A stretch of DNA of 64,000 nt. It comes from Paludibacteraceae bacterium. GTDB taxonomy: Bacteria; Bacteroidota; Bacteroidia; Bacteroidales; Paludibacteraceae. Where the stretch lies: the NCBI GenBank assembly GCA_017551025.1, contig JAFZNG010000006.1, positions 1 to 64,000 of the forward strand, written 5' to 3'. How positions within the stretch are numbered: position 1 is the stretch's first letter; the number at the start of each line of letters is the position of its first letter. Under the pieces are notes generated by a model. It did not search any database. It worked only from the letters and a program-made list of their open reading frames with translations, and was not told where the DNA came from. A program made the translations under genes and the position numbers. Shown in pieces: positions 17,882 through 27,349 of the stretch.

Positions 17882-18427
17882 ATGCAACAAAAAGTCTTTT
17901 ATTTCAATCCGTATCGTGAGTGCACCTACCTCCTATGGGATGCATCGCGTCGTGCGGTCATCATCGATGCCGGCATGTACGAGCCGCGTGAGCAGCAACG
18001 CTTTGCCGACTTTATAGCGCGCGAACAACTCCAACCGGTAGCGCTTCTTATCACGCATACCCATCCTGATCATATATGCGGCCAAGAGTGGCTGGAAGAG
18101 ACCTACGGTCTCCGGGCGGTTATCTATCCCGAAGAGGGCACGCTCCGCCTGCCGGATTTCGAAGAGACGTTCCATGTGCTCCGCACGCCGGGGCATAAAG
18201 AAGACTGCGTATGCTATTATATCGCGGCGCAAGGCCTACTCTACTCCGGCGACACGCTCTTTGAGGGTTCTATCGGCCGTACGGATCTGCCCGGAGGTGA
18301 TTATGATAGACTGATGCAGTCGCTGCAAGAGCTGGCACAACTACCCCCGGAGACACAGGTATTCCCCGGTCACGGTTATCCTACAACCATTGCCCACGAA
18401 CTGGCGCATAATCCGTACATGCAGTGA
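17882..18427 (+). CDS. MBL-fold metallo-hydrolase (glyoxalase II-like)
   Basis: 181 residues from the ATG at 17882 (an upstream ATG at 17867 is possible). Metal ligands of the two-metal site are all present: THTHPDH (His-x-His-x-Asp-His, near residue 55), GHKED, SGDTLF and GHGYPT. The short length and the DTLFEGSIGRTDLPGGD segment place it with stand-alone Bacteroidales MBL hydrolases of the glyoxalase II-like branch; substrate unknown, thioester hydrolysis is the family's commonest activity. Its TGA overlaps the GTG start of the next gene (GTGA), so the downstream TPR gene is translationally coupled to it. Confidence 0.88.
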   Translation: MQQKVFYFNPYRECTYLLWDASRRAVIIDAGMYEPREQQRFADFIAREQLQPVALLITHTHPDHICGQEWLEETYGLRAVIYPEEGTLRLPDFEETFHVLRTPGHKEDCVCYYIAAQGLLYSGDTLFEGSIGRTDLPGGDYDRLMQSLQELAQLPPETQVFPGHGYPTTIAHELAHNPYMQ

Positions 18428-19737
18428 GACGCCGGTTGGTCATATGGTTGTGTTTCTTCTTACCGCTGTGCCTGCCCGCACAGCAGTCTGCTCAGATTGA
18501 GGCGCTCATTCATCAGCAACGCTACAGCGAGGCGCTTCAACTGACTACCATACAGCTCCGTGCGCATTCGCGTGACGGCAAGCTATACGCCCGACGCGCT
18601 TGGCTCTACCGCAAACTCAACCAGCCCGGCATGGCTATCCTGGATATCGACCAGGCTATCCGTCATACCTCGTCCTCAGCACAGACCCGCAGCCAACTCT
18701 ATTTTATGCGCGGGGATATCCATACGGAGATCGGTATGCTGATCGACGCCTACGAGGACTATACGGTAGCCCTGGAACTGGATCCGCAGTGTGCGCAATG
18801 TTATGCGCATCGCGGCGAACTATGCATGCAACTCGACTATTACCCCTTAGCCATCGAAGACTATGCCGAGGCACTCCGTCTGGAGAGTTACAATACCGAG
18901 TTCCGCATCGAATATGCACGCGCCTTGCTCGCCGACCAGCAGACGGAAGAGGCCGCCCGTCAACTCCAGCAGATCCTGGCCGACGACCCCGGCGCACTGG
19001 AAGCCAAACGACTGCTGGCCACCTATCATTACCTAAAGCAGGAAACAGAGGTCTATATCGACCTGTATCTGGCGTACCTGCGGGAGTATTACGAGACCCA
19101 GCACGAACCCTCCTCGGCGGATCACCTGCTCTATACCATCACCGACTCGGTTTCCTACCGCTATCTTACGGAGGCACTCGACCGCTATATCAACCATACG
19201 GCAGGCGATATACAGGTGATGTTCCGCTCCATACGCGCCAATATACGCAGCCTGCATGCCGACTATCTCGGGGCCATCGACGACCTGAGTATGCTCATCA
19301 ATTCGGAGCAGGATTACGACCATGAGGCCCTCCATATGCGTGCCTACAACTACATGCAGGCGGAGCTCTATCCGCAAGCCATCAAGGATTATACCCGGCT
19401 CATACAACTCCAGCCACACAATACCGATGCCTATGCCGGCCGAGCCGATGCTTACCGGCATACCCAACAGATCAACGAGGCCATACAGGACTGGCTTTCG
19501 CTGACGCGTCTCGACTATCGCGAAGCACCGCGCGGGTTCTATCAGGCTGCCCGACTGGAAGTAGCACGCGAAAACTACATGCAGGCCATCCGTTATCTGT
19601 CGCGCAGCATTCAGCTGGCCCCGGACATCGCGTATCTATACCGGTATCGTGCCGAGCAATATGAAGCTCTCGGCAATTCACGTCAAGCCGAACTCGACTA
19701 TGAGGCGGCCAAACACTTATCCGAGTCAGAAGAATGA
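18424..19737 (+). CDS. Exported TPR-repeat protein 1 of the eight-gene cluster
   Basis: 437 residues, GTG start overlapping the previous stop. Signal peptide (MRRRLVIWLCFFLPLCLPAQQ). The rest is tetratricopeptide repeats: units such as YFMRGDIHTEIGMLIDAYEDY, split as YFMRGDIHTE / DAYEDYTVALELDP, and AYAGRADAYRHTQQINEAIQDW are clear, about nine in all, separated near residues 200-270 by a less regular helical part. TPRs are protein-binding scaffolds; there is no catalytic motif. The periplasmic location is inferred from the signal peptide. First of eight same-strand genes, six of whose seven joints are 4-8 bp overlaps or gaps under 10 bp. Confidence 0.85.
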   Translation: MRRRLVIWLCFFLPLCLPAQQSAQIEALIHQQRYSEALQLTTIQLRAHSRDGKLYARRAWLYRKLNQPGMAILDIDQAIRHTSSSAQTRSQLYFMRGDIHTEIGMLIDAYEDYTVALELDPQCAQCYAHRGELCMQLDYYPLAIEDYAEALRLESYNTEFRIEYARALLADQQTEEAARQLQQILADDPGALEAKRLLATYHYLKQETEVYIDLYLAYLREYYETQHEPSSADHLLYTITDSVSYRYLTEALDRYINHTAGDIQVMFRSIRANIRSLHADYLGAIDDLSMLINSEQDYDHEALHMRAYNYMQAELYPQAIKDYTRLIQLQPHNTDAYAGRADAYRHTQQINEAIQDWLSLTRLDYREAPRGFYQAARLEVARENYMQAIRYLSRSIQLAPDIAYLYRYRAEQYEALGNSRQAELDYEAAKHLSESEE

Positions 19738-21413
19738 AACGACTGCTATGCATAGTACTGCTTTGCTGGATCGTCCGACCGCTCCTCGCGGCCGAACCGA
19801 TGGATACGATCCAACTGGCCGTCATGATGGAGAATCGTCAGTACGCGGAAGTCGTACGACTGACCACCCGCGAACTCAGTCGTTTCCCTAAGAACGGAGC
19901 ACTGTACTACTATCGTGCGCGCGCCCAGGTAGAACAGCAAGCCATACCCGAGGCGCTGGACGACCTGCGTCAGGCGATCCGTTACCATAAGGATGTACCC
20001 GCCACCCTGCCGGAGATGTATATCATGCGTGCCGGACTATACGTACAGATCGATGATACGACCGCTGCCTTTGCCGACTATACCCAGGCTATCCAGCGTG
20101 CCGGAAAGCATCCGCATAATGCGCGTTACTATGTCTATCGGGCATCCGCCTATGCCTATTACGAACGCTATGAAGAGGCTGCAGAAGACTATCACACGGC
20201 CTCAGAAATAGAACCCGAGAATGCCTCCTTCAAACTGGAGTTGGCGCGTTATCAAGCGCTTAGCGGAAAGACGGCACAGGCAAGACAACTACTGGAAGAC
20301 CTCTGTGCACTCCATCCCGAACAGATTGAAGCGCCCTACCTACTGGCCGCCATACTATGCTATGTAGAAGAGGATTACACGGCCGCCGTCGATTGGATTA
20401 TCACCTCGCTGACGCGTCGCTATCTAGCCGACAAGCGCATTGGAGAGACGGATATCCTATTTATCGCCGGGGCAATCGACTACGCGTATGTCTACCGCGC
20501 CCTGAGTGATGAGATCCATCGGTACGAAGCCATGGAGCAATATGGACTGCGCGATGTCTTCTATCTGCTCCGCAGCCAACTGCTCCACCAGCAAGGCTAC
20601 AGCGAAGATGAGCTGGCCGACCTCGACTCGGTAAGTGCTTTCTCCTTACCCCGCGAATACGAAGAATGGCTGGATGCGACTCGCCTGCAGTGCTATGTAT
20701 CGCTGCGCCGGTGGAAGGAAGTCGTTCAACGAAGTTCCGATCTGATACGTCTGCACGAAGAAACGGCATCTTACTATCTGGTTCGGGGTATTGCATACAC
20801 GGAACTGGAGCAGTTCGCTGCCGCCGAAACGGATTTACAACGAGCACACACACTGCAACCCGGCAAGCAAACAGCCCTCGCCTTGGGTAGTTTCTACCAC
20901 CGTCGTCATCGCTATGCCGATGCCGTTGATGCATTCACACAACTGCTCCAAATGGCGGATTCTGCAGAGATGGTTTACGCGCATCTTGTCAGGGGACAAG
21001 CCTATCTGGGTATGCGGGATACGACGGCCGCAAATAGCGACTTTGCGTATGTGCTGGCACACGACACCACTTATCGCAACAGTTTCCGCCATTATGCGCT
21101 GTGCCGTATGGGACGTAACGCGGAGGCGATCGCGTGGGCAAACCGGATAATACGCGAATACCCCGAAGCCGAGAACTATTACAACCTGGCGTGTCTGTAC
21201 GCCATAGACGGTCAGCCGGAGCGTGCCTTGGAATACCTGGAGACCGCTTTTCGGTGGGGATATACCGAACCGCGTCAAGTTCTCTGGGACGATGATCTGA
21301 ACAGCCTGCGAAGCTTGCCGGACTTTCAAAGCTTGGTACAGCGTTATGTGCCGTCCCTACCCTCAGCCACCAAGTCCTCGCAAAAACAGGACACAAAAAC
21401 CAAGAAGAAATGA
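19734..21413 (+). CDS. Exported TPR-repeat protein 2 of the cluster
   Basis: 559 residues, starting in an ATGA overlap with the previous gene. Signal peptide MKRLLCIVLLCWIVRPLLAA. TPR units are visible from about residue 20 to 530 (for example GALYYYRARAQVEQQAIPEA, MVYAHLVRGQAYLGMRDTTA). The general plan and many positions resemble the preceding gene (N-terminal RQYAEVVRLTTRELSRFP versus QRYSEALQLTTIQLRAH), so the pair probably arose by duplication. A lysine-rich tail (KSSQKQDTKTKKK) ends the protein. Role: likely scaffold in the periplasm. Confidence 0.85.
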   Translation: MKRLLCIVLLCWIVRPLLAAEPMDTIQLAVMMENRQYAEVVRLTTRELSRFPKNGALYYYRARAQVEQQAIPEALDDLRQAIRYHKDVPATLPEMYIMRAGLYVQIDDTTAAFADYTQAIQRAGKHPHNARYYVYRASAYAYYERYEEAAEDYHTASEIEPENASFKLELARYQALSGKTAQARQLLEDLCALHPEQIEAPYLLAAILCYVEEDYTAAVDWIITSLTRRYLADKRIGETDILFIAGAIDYAYVYRALSDEIHRYEAMEQYGLRDVFYLLRSQLLHQQGYSEDELADLDSVSAFSLPREYEEWLDATRLQCYVSLRRWKEVVQRSSDLIRLHEETASYYLVRGIAYTELEQFAAAETDLQRAHTLQPGKQTALALGSFYHRRHRYADAVDAFTQLLQMADSAEMVYAHLVRGQAYLGMRDTTAANSDFAYVLAHDTTYRNSFRHYALCRMGRNAEAIAWANRIIREYPEAENYYNLACLYAIDGQPERALEYLETAFRWGYTEPRQVLWDDDLNSLRSLPDFQSLVQRYVPSLPSATKSSQKQDTKTKKK

Positions 21414-22540
21414 AACGCCTGATTACTATATTACTCTGCTTGCTCATCGTCCTCAGCATGAAGGCGTATGATTTCCAGGCCGGCCATCTGTTCTACAACG
21501 TAGTAGACTCGGCCCATCAGCTGGTAGAGGTGACGTATGAATATCCGTATCGGGTAGCGCTATACGGCAGGCTACGCAAGGTAACGATCCCGCCGACAGT
21601 CACCTACGACTCGACCACGTATACCGTCGTCGGTATTGGTGCAACCGCTTTTCACGACTGTCCGAAACTGCGCCGCATCCGCCTACCGAAGACGCTCCTG
21701 TATATCGACAGTGCTGCCCTGGCCGAACTCCACTCGCTGGACAGTATCATGCTGCCGGACGGTTTAAGGCGCATAGGCGATGCGGCCTTCTATCACTGCA
21801 AGACGCTGAGCAGTATCCACCTGCCGACCAGTGTCGACTCGATCGGACTGAACGTCTTTGCCTATTGTCATCAGCTGGACCGGATTACCGTAGCGCCGGA
21901 GAACCCGACCTACGACAGTCGTCAGGATTGTAACGGGGTATGCCGGCGTGACTCGGATCGATTGGTGCTCTCCGGTCCGCGTACTACCTTCCCCGACAAG
22001 CTTCTTAGCATCGGCGAACAGGCCTTTGCCTACAGTCCGTATATTCGTCAGGCTATCCTGCCGGACGGTCTAAGGCACATTGATTATGCCGCCTTTGCGG
22101 GTTGCGACATGCTGGATACGCTCCGTCTGCCGGAAACACTTGATTCGCTGGGCGCATGGGCATTCTACGGCTGTAAGATGCTCCGTCATATTCATCTACC
22201 GGAAGCGTTGCACAGTATCCCGGCCAACTGTTTTGCCGAGTGTAACGACCTACGGGAACTGGTGCTTCCCGCCTCGGTGGACAGCCTGGCTGAACGGGCA
22301 TTCTATTTCTCGGGTATCCGTTCGGCGGAACTGAAAGGCGTACGCTATATCGGAGTAGAATGTTTCGCCGCTTGCCGATTCCTGCGAACGCTGACACTAT
22401 CGGCCTCGTTAGAGGAAATTGCCCCCTATGCCTTTGAGAATTGCAATGCGCTGGAGCGGATCTATATCCCTCTCGGCACACGCAAGCGTTTTCAGAAACT
22501 GCTACCAAAACCCTACCATAAATACTTGATTGAACGATGA
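21410..22540 (+). CDS. Exported BspA-type leucine-rich repeat protein
   Basis: 376 residues with an ATGA overlap to the preceding gene. Signal peptide (MKRLITILLCLLIVLSMKAYD), then a short beta domain and about ten LRR_5 repeats of about 23 residues (pattern LPxxLxxIGxxAFxxCxxL; for example AFHDCPKLRRIRLPKTLLYI). BspA-type repeats mediate binding in surface proteins such as Tannerella BspA. No C-terminal sorting domain is visible, so it is probably periplasmic, unlike the surface BspA protein at 36222. Confidence 0.87.
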   Translation: MKRLITILLCLLIVLSMKAYDFQAGHLFYNVVDSAHQLVEVTYEYPYRVALYGRLRKVTIPPTVTYDSTTYTVVGIGATAFHDCPKLRRIRLPKTLLYIDSAALAELHSLDSIMLPDGLRRIGDAAFYHCKTLSSIHLPTSVDSIGLNVFAYCHQLDRITVAPENPTYDSRQDCNGVCRRDSDRLVLSGPRTTFPDKLLSIGEQAFAYSPYIRQAILPDGLRHIDYAAFAGCDMLDTLRLPETLDSLGAWAFYGCKMLRHIHLPEALHSIPANCFAECNDLRELVLPASVDSLAERAFYFSGIRSAELKGVRYIGVECFAACRFLRTLTLSASLEEIAPYAFENCNALERIYIPLGTRKRFQKLLPKPYHKYLIER

Positions 22541-23085
22541 CTGTTACTACCCCACAAGACGAGGCACGCCGACTACGTGCCCAACTGGAAGAAGAGCGCC
22601 GTAATATGCGCGCCAAGCGTCGTAGTTTTACGATTGCTTTCTCGCTGATGCTGCTGATTATTATCGGCCTGACCGCCGCCGTCGTATATAACCTGAAGTT
22701 GCGCACCGATATACGGGACGCACGTAAGCACGATGCCCGCCAAACCGAACTGCTGGAAGAGCAACGCGAGCAAACCGAGACACGCGAATACCAACTCGCT
22801 GAGATGCGCCAGATCGAAGACTCGCTCACGGAGCAGATCGTACGTATCCGCACCGAACGCGACTCGCTGCAATACCAACTGTTGCGCCATGCCAAACCCG
22901 ACGAGTATATCGTCCATAACGAAGAGGCCGGTGGAGCGTATGCCTACTATCGTCGTGGAGGTCAGTTTATCGTCACGGACGGATGGTATGACAACGGCTA
23001 TGAACTGTATGTCTATAAGCACGTAGGCGATTACGCACTGACCGACTACGGCTTTTTCCGATTTGTTGATTTGCAAGGAAACTAA
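22537..23085 (+). CDS. Membrane-anchored coiled-coil protein, function unknown
   Basis: 182 residues, ATGA overlap with the LRR gene. A short cytoplasmic N-terminus with a charged helix (DEARRLRAQLEEERRNMRAKRR), one membrane span at about 31-53 (FTIAFSLMLLIIIGLTAAVV), a coiled coil at about 58-120 rich in Glu/Gln/Arg, and a compact C-terminal domain (about 125-182) with many Tyr and Gly (GGAYAYYRRGGQFIVTDGWY). I do not recognise the C-terminal domain. Topology suggests one that connects the cytoplasm and the periplasmic TPR/LRR proteins of the same operon. Confidence 0.8.
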   Translation: MTVTTPQDEARRLRAQLEEERRNMRAKRRSFTIAFSLMLLIIIGLTAAVVYNLKLRTDIRDARKHDARQTELLEEQREQTETREYQLAEMRQIEDSLTEQIVRIRTERDSLQYQLLRHAKPDEYIVHNEEAGGAYAYYRRGGQFIVTDGWYDNGYELYVYKHVGDYALTDYGFFRFVDLQGN

Positions 23086-23091
23086 ACAGAC

Positions 23092-23892
23092 ATGAAACGC
23101 TGGAAGAAATGGGTGATCATCGGCACGTCCGTCCTGGCGACGGCGGCAGTCATCGGCGGGTTTGCCATTCGTCGCGTCACATACTTGCGTTATCCGGACG
23201 GCAAGGATCATATAGATTATCGTGACGTACCGGACAACCGGTTGCTACGCGAGGTAGATATCCCCGCAAGCGCTTTGTATATCGCGCGTTACTCCTTCTA
23301 TTTCTGCGAGTCGCTACGTACGGTACATATGCAGGAGGGCATGCGATCGATTGGTGCACGCGCCTTTGCCGGTTGCCGTAAGTTGCGCGAGATAGAACTG
23401 CCGAGTACGGTCCGCTGGATAGGTGGCGGTGCGTTTCAATTCTGCGACAACCTGGAACGGGTGACCATGCCGCCGGTATTGGACTCGATACGCGATAACA
23501 CCTTTGCGTACTGTTTCCGTCTCCAGGATATCAACCTGCCGGACAGCCTGGTATATATCGGCACGAGTGCGTTCGATATGTGCAGTCAGTTGCATACCAT
23601 CGAGTTGCCGCAGACGGTGAATTATATCGGCGAGAGTGCCTTCTTTGACTGCCAGTCGCTCGACAGTATCGTGATTCCTCGTCGTGTCAAAGCGCTCCAT
23701 CATATGTCGTTCGGCAACTGTCAGAACCTACGTTCGGTCACGTTTCTCGGACGTGTGGACACCATTGATCGCATGGCGTTCCACCATTGTGAGAACCTTA
23801 GCGAGATACGTATTCCGCGTGGTTCGCGTCGCCATTACTGCCGTGTGCTGGATCGTAATCAACTCTCTGAATATAAAGGACTACTGAAATGA
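23092..23892 (+). CDS. Membrane-anchored BspA-type leucine-rich repeat protein
   Basis: 266 residues, 6 bp after the coiled-coil gene. N-terminal membrane anchor (KKWVIIGTSVLATAAVIGGF, about 5-24) without an obvious cleavage site, then about eight LRR_5 repeats (AFAGCRKLREIELPSTVRWI and similar). Shorter relative of the exported LRR protein two genes upstream; probably tethered to the inner membrane facing the periplasm. Its stop overlaps the next start (ATGA). Confidence 0.85.
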   Translation: MKRWKKWVIIGTSVLATAAVIGGFAIRRVTYLRYPDGKDHIDYRDVPDNRLLREVDIPASALYIARYSFYFCESLRTVHMQEGMRSIGARAFAGCRKLREIELPSTVRWIGGGAFQFCDNLERVTMPPVLDSIRDNTFAYCFRLQDINLPDSLVYIGTSAFDMCSQLHTIELPQTVNYIGESAFFDCQSLDSIVIPRRVKALHHMSFGNCQNLRSVTFLGRVDTIDRMAFHHCENLSEIRIPRGSRRHYCRVLDRNQLSEYKGLLK

Positions 23893-25190
23893 TGAAACGA
23901 CGATTCGCTATAGCCTGTCTGCTGTGCACCGTGCTTTTTGTCAGTGCACGTCCGCTCAGCCTACCCTTTGACTCGCTGATGGGTAACTGGGAAAAATATA
24001 TCGGTCGGGAGGTGGAGATCACGACACCTTTGCAGATCTCGGGTATCTTCTACGACTCGCTGATTCTCTCGCCCGAGCGCCTCATGGTGCCGGAACAGTA
24101 TGCCGAGGGATTGGCGCATGCAGACAGCACACGTTACTACGAACTGAAACAATATAACCGCACGCACAGTGTGCGCCTGTGTACGCGTTTCTACGGTTAT
24201 AAGTTACAGGTCGGCAATACCGTGCGCAGGCTGCGTGCCAAAGTGACGGGTGACCGACAACTGCTAACCGGCAAGACGCCGCGTTTCCTGGCGCAGCGTC
24301 ATCCGGATGCCTTACCCCGGATGGAGGATGCTACGCTGATCGTATGTCAGGCGAATATCCAGAATTATTTCGCCGACCTGGGTGGCTATGCCGGGGCAAA
24401 GACGCAAGAACAGTTCGAACGCCAGACGATGAAGATTGCCAAAGGTTTGCTATATTTGAATGCGGATATCTACACGCTCTGCGAGATAGAACGTGGTCCG
24501 AAGACCACGCAAATCCTCGTGGATGCGATGAACCGCATGAGCAAGCAAGCGGATCGCTATGCCTGGGTGGATTTGGGATTTAGCGACGGCGACTCTATCT
24601 CGTGCGGATATATCTACCGCACGGATCGTGTACGTCCGTACGGTGAACCGCGATTTGCGGTACAGGATCCGGTGAATCATTACCACTATCGAATGATCAG
24701 TTGCGGCTTTGAGGAGATCTCGAGTGGCGAACGGATGGTGCTGGGCATCAATCACTTACGCTCCAAGCGCGGTCGTCCGTCCCGCAGCGACAGTATTCGC
24801 GTCCGCAATATAGACAGTCTGATGGTCATGATCGATCGCTTTCGTGCGGACAATATATACGGCGACGAGGATATCTTGTTGGTAGGCGACTGGAACTGCT
24901 ACCGCCAGGAACGACCTATACGCTATCTCATCGGGCAAGGATTTGAAGATGTTTTGGAGCGTTACGATCCCGATGGCTACAGCTATGTGTACAAGGCAGA
25001 GAGCGGCTATCTGGACCAGGCTTTCGCCTCCCCCACGATGATGCAGCAGATTACGACGGCTCACCCGGTACATCTATGTGCCGACTACTATTACTCGCTG
25101 GGCTACAAGCGTGGTTCGGACCTGACGATGCATCGCTATTCCGACCACGACCCTATACTGATAGGCATTAAACTACACGCTTATGAATGA
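23889..25190 (+). CDS. Exported endonuclease/exonuclease/phosphatase (EEP) family protein
   Basis: 433 residues. Signal peptide (MMKRRFAIACLLCTVLFVSARP). Residues about 20-140 form an OB-like region as in secreted Bacteroidales EEP proteins; about 150-430 is the EEP fold with CQANIQNYF (Asn), LCEIERGP (metal Glu), INHLRSKRG (His/Asn), VGDWNCYR (Asp-x-Asn) and YSDHDPILIG (catalytic Asp-His pair). All metal and catalytic residues look intact. Substrate could be DNA/RNA or a phosphoester such as a lipid head group. Overlaps the channel gene by 8 bp. Confidence 0.88.
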   Translation: MMKRRFAIACLLCTVLFVSARPLSLPFDSLMGNWEKYIGREVEITTPLQISGIFYDSLILSPERLMVPEQYAEGLAHADSTRYYELKQYNRTHSVRLCTRFYGYKLQVGNTVRRLRAKVTGDRQLLTGKTPRFLAQRHPDALPRMEDATLIVCQANIQNYFADLGGYAGAKTQEQFERQTMKIAKGLLYLNADIYTLCEIERGPKTTQILVDAMNRMSKQADRYAWVDLGFSDGDSISCGYIYRTDRVRPYGEPRFAVQDPVNHYHYRMISCGFEEISSGERMVLGINHLRSKRGRPSRSDSIRVRNIDSLMVMIDRFRADNIYGDEDILLVGDWNCYRQERPIRYLIGQGFEDVLERYDPDGYSYVYKAESGYLDQAFASPTMMQQITTAHPVHLCADYYYSLGYKRGSDLTMHRYSDHDPILIGIKLHAYE

Positions 25191-27342
25191 AAAACGATAT
25201 AAGACGCAATTATTGCGGCTTGACCGCTTGTTGACAGGCGGCTTGGGTCGCCAGATAGCATGGATTACCGCCTTGCTGCTACTTGTATGGCTAGGAATAG
25301 TTCTAGTCCTGTATATCGCTATAGGCGACGAGTGGCAGGGTTATTGTAATGACCATCATATCAATCCGTTGCTGCTACCGTTCTACCTATTGGTGGATGC
25401 GAATGCCTTCAGCAACATGTATTTTGTCGATGGCAAAGAACAGCCTGCCCATGGATGGTTGCTATTCTTGAGCGGCGTGACCTATTTGATTGGTCTGCTG
25501 ATCTTCAACGGCATCATTATTTCGGTATTGAGCAACTACTTCGATCAGCGTCGTCAGGACTATCATGACGGTACATCGCGTTACCGTATGCATGATCATT
25601 ATGTCATCATGGGCTACGACGAGATGGTTCCGTCGGTGATTGATCATATCTTCCGCAACGATGCGGAGGCGCGTATCCTAATGCTATCCGCCGTCGAGTC
25701 GGTGAAGGTGCGTGAGCGGTTGCGCAAATCGGTGAAACGCGAACAGATGGAGCGTATCGTGGTTAACTACGGGCATAAGACGGCGCGCGATTACTATCCG
25801 GACATCTACCTGGAGGCGGCGAAGGAGATCTTTGTGGTCGGTAAGCGTTCGCTGCCGAACCACGATGCGGTGAATGTAGAGTGCGTAGAGAGTATCTTTG
25901 ACTATCTCGCCCAGCATGTTGACCGCCGTCTGCCGCACCGTATCACCTGTGTATTTGAGGATTTTGATACGTATACAGCCTTTAAGTTAGCGGATATCTT
26001 TGAGAAAGCCAAGCAACTGGGTATCAACTTTGTACCATATAATTTCTACGAAGGTTGGGCCAAGCAGGTCTTCATTGCACGCCGCTACTACAGTTGTCAC
26101 GACAGTCGTTGCTACGCCTATCCGGCTGTTTGGGGACCGGGTATCGGGTATGAGGACCGGCACCGTGTTCACCTGGTATTTGTCGGAACGTCCACCTTTG
26201 GTGTGGCCTTTGCCATGGAGGCGGCTCATGTGCTGCATTTCCCCAACGGCACGCGTAAGGATGCACGTAAGACACGTATCAGCTTTATCGACCTGCATGC
26301 CGACACAGAGATGGAGCTGTTCCGTACCCGCAACCGGCATTTCTTTGAGATACAGTCGTGTCTGTATAGTGACTTGACAGGCAGCGAGCCTCAGTCTCGT
26401 ACGATACCGCCTACGCGCTATACGGGCAAGGACAGCGACTTCCTGGATATCGAATTTGAGTTTATCAAGGGTGATATCTATTCGCCGGAGGTACAGAACC
26501 TATTGAGCACATGGGCAGAGGATGAGACGGAGTATGTATCGATATTCCTTGCCAACACCAACCAGCGCGATAATTTCTGCCTGAGCATGAATATGCCGGA
26601 TGCGGTATACGAACGCGAACTGCCTATCTTTGTGCGTCAGGACAGCGTAGATACCTTCGTGACCGAACTGCGCGATGCGCATACGCAGGAAGGAGCACGC
26701 CTGCCGTATTATCTATTGGATGACGACGGCCAAGTACGTACGACGGAGCGTCAGCAACGCTATGCGAATATCTACCCCTTTGGTATGAACGGTACGGCTT
26801 TCTACAGCAACCGTGTCAATCTGGCTCGCGCCGAATTGCTCAACCACCTGTATGAGACGGCCGACTACGCGCACTACCGTTTCCTACCGCTCGAGCAGTT
26901 GGAGGCGCAAGACCCGCAGGACGTGCGAAAAGCAGCCCACGACGAGTGGATGCCACTGAAGATGGCGCTCAAGTGGTCGAACCTGTATGCGGCAGAGATC
27001 ATCCCTTGTAAGCTGGATTCGATGGAGGCGCTACAGCGAGAGGGCCGCTTGGATCCAAAGCAACTGGATGCGTGCATGGCCCAACTGGAACATAACCGAT
27101 GGAACGTAGAGAAATTGCTGATGGGTTATCGCAAGGCGCATCCTCAGGAAGACAAGTACCAGACAAAGGATGAGGATAAAAAGGCCATGCTCGCCAAGAA
27201 CAAGAAATTCCACTTTGCGCATCACGATATACGTCCCTATGACGAATTGGATGACGTGCGCCTGTTAGACAGCGAGTTCACGCGTTATATCCCCTGGATT
27301 GTACGCATGGTACCGGATATAGAACACCCCGTAAAACAATAA
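25183..27342 (+). CDS. CASTOR/POLLUX-like ion channel with C-terminal RyR domain
   Basis: 719 residues. Two membrane spans (about 24-46 and 87-113) bracket a re-entrant pore-like stretch (PLLLPFYLLVDANAFSN), followed at once by a cytoplasmic nucleotide-binding-like region starting YRMHDHYVIMGYDEMVPSVI, the arrangement of RCK-gated channels of the CASTOR/POLLUX type. A second Rossmann-like region starts at RVHLVFVGTSTFGVAFAMEAA (about 328). The C-terminus (about 630-715) has the RyR domain pattern LEHNRWNVEKLLMGYRK ... FHFAHHDIRPYDELDD. RyR domains are ligand-binding modules. I infer a ligand-gated inner-membrane channel; ion and ligand are unknown. Overlaps the EEP gene and is 7 bp before the TIR-like gene. 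Confidence 0.75.
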   Translation: MNEKRYKTQLLRLDRLLTGGLGRQIAWITALLLLVWLGIVLVLYIAIGDEWQGYCNDHHINPLLLPFYLLVDANAFSNMYFVDGKEQPAHGWLLFLSGVTYLIGLLIFNGIIISVLSNYFDQRRQDYHDGTSRYRMHDHYVIMGYDEMVPSVIDHIFRNDAEARILMLSAVESVKVRERLRKSVKREQMERIVVNYGHKTARDYYPDIYLEAAKEIFVVGKRSLPNHDAVNVECVESIFDYLAQHVDRRLPHRITCVFEDFDTYTAFKLADIFEKAKQLGINFVPYNFYEGWAKQVFIARRYYSCHDSRCYAYPAVWGPGIGYEDRHRVHLVFVGTSTFGVAFAMEAAHVLHFPNGTRKDARKTRISFIDLHADTEMELFRTRNRHFFEIQSCLYSDLTGSEPQSRTIPPTRYTGKDSDFLDIEFEFIKGDIYSPEVQNLLSTWAEDETEYVSIFLANTNQRDNFCLSMNMPDAVYERELPIFVRQDSVDTFVTELRDAHTQEGARLPYYLLDDDGQVRTTERQQRYANIYPFGMNGTAFYSNRVNLARAELLNHLYETADYAHYRFLPLEQLEAQDPQDVRKAAHDEWMPLKMALKWSNLYAAEIIPCKLDSMEALQREGRLDPKQLDACMAQLEHNRWNVEKLLMGYRKAHPQEDKYQTKDEDKKAMLAKNKKFHFAHHDIRPYDELDDVRLLDSEFTRYIPWIVRMVPDIEHPVKQ

Positions 27343-27349
27343 GCCGTAT